A stretch of DNA of 8,004 nucleotides from an uncultured Desulfobulbaceae bacterium. Its GTDB lineage: Bacteria; Desulfobacterota; Desulfobulbia; Desulfobulbales; Desulfobulbaceae. The stretch is from assembly GCA_947260045.1 (NCBI GenBank), contig CAMYOP010000123.1, positions 1 to 8,004 on the forward strand. Reading direction: 5' to 3'. The translations under genes and the position numbers were made by a program. Below the pieces are notes generated by a model, which saw only the letters and a program-made list of their open reading frames with translations, did not search any database and was not told where the DNA came from. Below, one piece after another: positions 6,616 to 8,004 of the stretch (position 1 is the first letter of the stretch; each line of letters starts with the position of its first letter).

Positions 6616-8004
6616 TTACTTTTCGCTTGGAACTGGGAAAGAAAGGGTAAAGCGGGTCCAGCGTCCAGGGTCGCTTTCAACCAGAATGTCTCCATCATGG
6701 TCCTGCATAATCCCATAGGAAAGAGAGAGACCAAGGCCTGTTCCCTGACCAGGTTCCAAGGTTGTAAAGAAGGGGTCAAATATCCGGTCAATAATATCGC
6801 TTGAGATACCATCACCATCATCTTCCACGGTAACAAGCACCTGCTGGAGTTCCTTGTTATAAGAATTATGGATACTTATTGCTCCTTTATCCCGTATGGA
6901 TTGCTCCGCATTTACAAGAATGTTCATTAACACCTGTTTGATTTTGTTGATATCCAGCAGCAGATCAGGGATACCCTCAGCCAAGGTGTTTGTAATGGTG
7001 ATATTCCCTTTACGAAATTGGGTTTGGACCATACCAATGACTTCTTCAATAATCGGATTGATAGAAACCCGTTCTCTTGTTGCCTCATTCTCTCTGGAAA
7101 AATTTAATAAATCAGCGACAATACGTTGGCAGCTTTTAGCATGTTTTTCAACGATTTTGATATCTTCTAAGAGTTCTGGATTTTCGTTGACATCATCTTT
7201 CATGAGATCTGTGTAACAGAGAATAACTCCCAGAGGATTGTTGATTTCATGGGCAATCCCGGCAGAAAGCTTGCCAAGGGCCAGGAGTTTTTCAGTTTGC
7301 TGTATGCGTTGTTCCATTTTTCTCTCTTCAGTAACTTCTTTGGCAAAGCATACAATATTTTTAATCGATCCTGAATCATCTATGGTCGGGTAATAGAGGG
7401 TTTCATATATGGCACCTGAGGACATTTGTTTGAATTCTGTTGTTGGCTTGGTTTTTCCCTGGCGTAAAATTAATTCACAGGAGATAAAGGGATGCTGTAT
7501 GACCTTTGTTAAGTCATCAAGTGTTTTGTCGAGAACGTCAGTGGGCTGAAGCTTGAAAGACTTAAGAAAACTTTTGTTTACCATTTTGAATCTGGACATA
7601 TTGTCTACCAGAATCACAAAATCAGTAATGCCGTCAAATACCGATTGCAGCAGTTCTTTACTTGCCAGCAGGTTTGTTATGTTTTTTAAACTTTCTACTG
7701 TAATACCTGTCTGCCGTCCAATCGAATAGAGAAGTTCCTGGGTTTCAGCATTGATCTCGTTATAGGAAATATTGACAAAGGTAAGGACACCCAGCACTTC
7801 ATCCCTGCAGCAGAGAGGGAGATTCAAACTTTCAGAAACAAGCTTACTTCCTTTATTGAAGTTCAAATGGGCAAAGGCAGCATCACAGACTGAAGAGCTG
7901 ACATCGAGGGACTGGCTTGTATCAAGATAGTCGGGAACAGTAAATGCGAGTGAGGGGACAAGGTTTGGTGCATTCTTGCTGCACTGCAGATCCAGGTGGG
8001 ACAC
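6616..8004 (-). CDS. Sensor histidine kinase (GAF-PAS-HisKA-HATPase), 5' end outside window
   Basis: The visible 462 residues are the C-terminal part of a sensor kinase that continues past the right edge. The GTG at the very edge is in frame but lies in the middle of a domain, so it is probably an internal Val codon rather than the start. From the edge there is a GAF-like C-terminal half (about 55-105, with VLGVLTFVNI). A PAS domain follows (about 115-228, FDGITDFVILVDNMSRFKMVNKSFL), then HisKA with phospho-acceptor His252 in GIAHEINNPLG. The HATPase domain shows the N box QVLMNILVNAEQSI (Asn361/Asn365), G1 DDGDGI (395-400), F box FDPFFTT (409-415) and G2 GQGTGLGLS (419-427). All catalytic boxes are present. 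No transmembrane helix is seen in the visible part; one could lie upstream. The C-terminus ends soon after the HATPase with no receiver domain. It should phosphorylate Asp56 of the regulator encoded 30 nt downstream. The signal is unknown. Confidence 0.92.
   Translation of the reverse strand: MSHLDLQCSKNAPNLVPSLAFTVPDYLDTSQSLDVSSSVCDAAFAHLNFNKGSKLVSESLNLPLCCRDEVLGVLTFVNISYNEINAETQELLYSIGRQTGITVESLKNITNLLASKELLQSVFDGITDFVILVDNMSRFKMVNKSFLKSFKLQPTDVLDKTLDDLTKVIQHPFISCELILRQGKTKPTTEFKQMSSGAIYETLYYPTIDDSGSIKNIVCFAKEVTEERKMEQRIQQTEKLLALGKLSAGIAHEINNPLGVILCYTDLMKDDVNENPELLEDIKIVEKHAKSCQRIVADLLNFSRENEATRERVSINPIIEEVIGMVQTQFRKGNITITNTLAEGIPDLLLDINKIKQVLMNILVNAEQSIRDKGAISIHNSYNKELQQVLVTVEDDGDGISSDIIDRIFDPFFTTLEPGQGTGLGLSLSYGIMQDHDGDILVESDPGRWTRFTLSFPVPSEK

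Noticed and set aside
6224..6718. Forward open frame of 164 codons opposite the regulator and kinase
   Set aside because: It runs antisense across the receiver-domain coding region and the kinase 3' end. The protein is Ser/Arg-rich without domain features, typical of a shadow frame.
8002..8004. GTG at the right edge as start codon of the histidine kinase
   Set aside because: It coincides with the window boundary and would begin in the middle of a GAF-like domain. No ribosome binding site can be seen, so the frame most likely continues beyond the window.

Overview
This window looks like a Gram-negative chromosome of moderate GC (roughly low-to-mid 40s percent by eye). The gene content and protein style suggest a Desulfobacterota (deltaproteobacterial) host, perhaps close to the Desulfobulbales. 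That placement is an inference from family resemblance, not from a marker gene. I see no rRNA, tRNA, mobile element or CRISPR array. Coding density is high and all complete genes are intact.

The left part (positions 49-5105) is one forward-strand transcription unit for a probable trans-envelope lipid or hydrophobic-molecule transport system. It begins with a structured leader (49-93) and a strong Shine-Dalgarno. Next come an 873-residue inner-membrane RND/MMPL-type transporter (120-2741), a secreted periplasmic LolA-like carrier (2756-3550) and an outer-membrane beta-barrel protein (3547-4851). The first junction is 14 nt and the second is an ATGA stop/start overlap, so the three are very probably co-translated as inner-membrane pump, periplasmic shuttle and outer-membrane partner. 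A small two-helix DUF2892-type membrane protein (4896-5105) follows after 44 nt with its own ribosome binding site.

A strong hairpin (5128-5160) lies between the converging genes and probably terminates the forward unit; it may also serve the opposing one.

The right part (5161-8004) is a reverse-strand two-component system. A sensor histidine kinase (partial GAF remnant, PAS, HisKA, HATPase) runs off the right edge. Thirty nt downstream of it is an NtrC-family sigma-54-dependent response regulator (receiver, AAA+, Fis-type HTH). The regulator carries GAFTSA in place of the usual GAFTGA sigma-54 contact loop. The two should form a cognate pair. I could not see a convincing sigma-54 promoter in the window, so whether the pair controls the neighbouring transport operon is open.

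The points most worth a second look are the three-component transport cassette of unknown cargo, the large extra helical segment in the second periplasmic domain of its pump, the leader hairpin before the operon, and the GAFTSA substitution.
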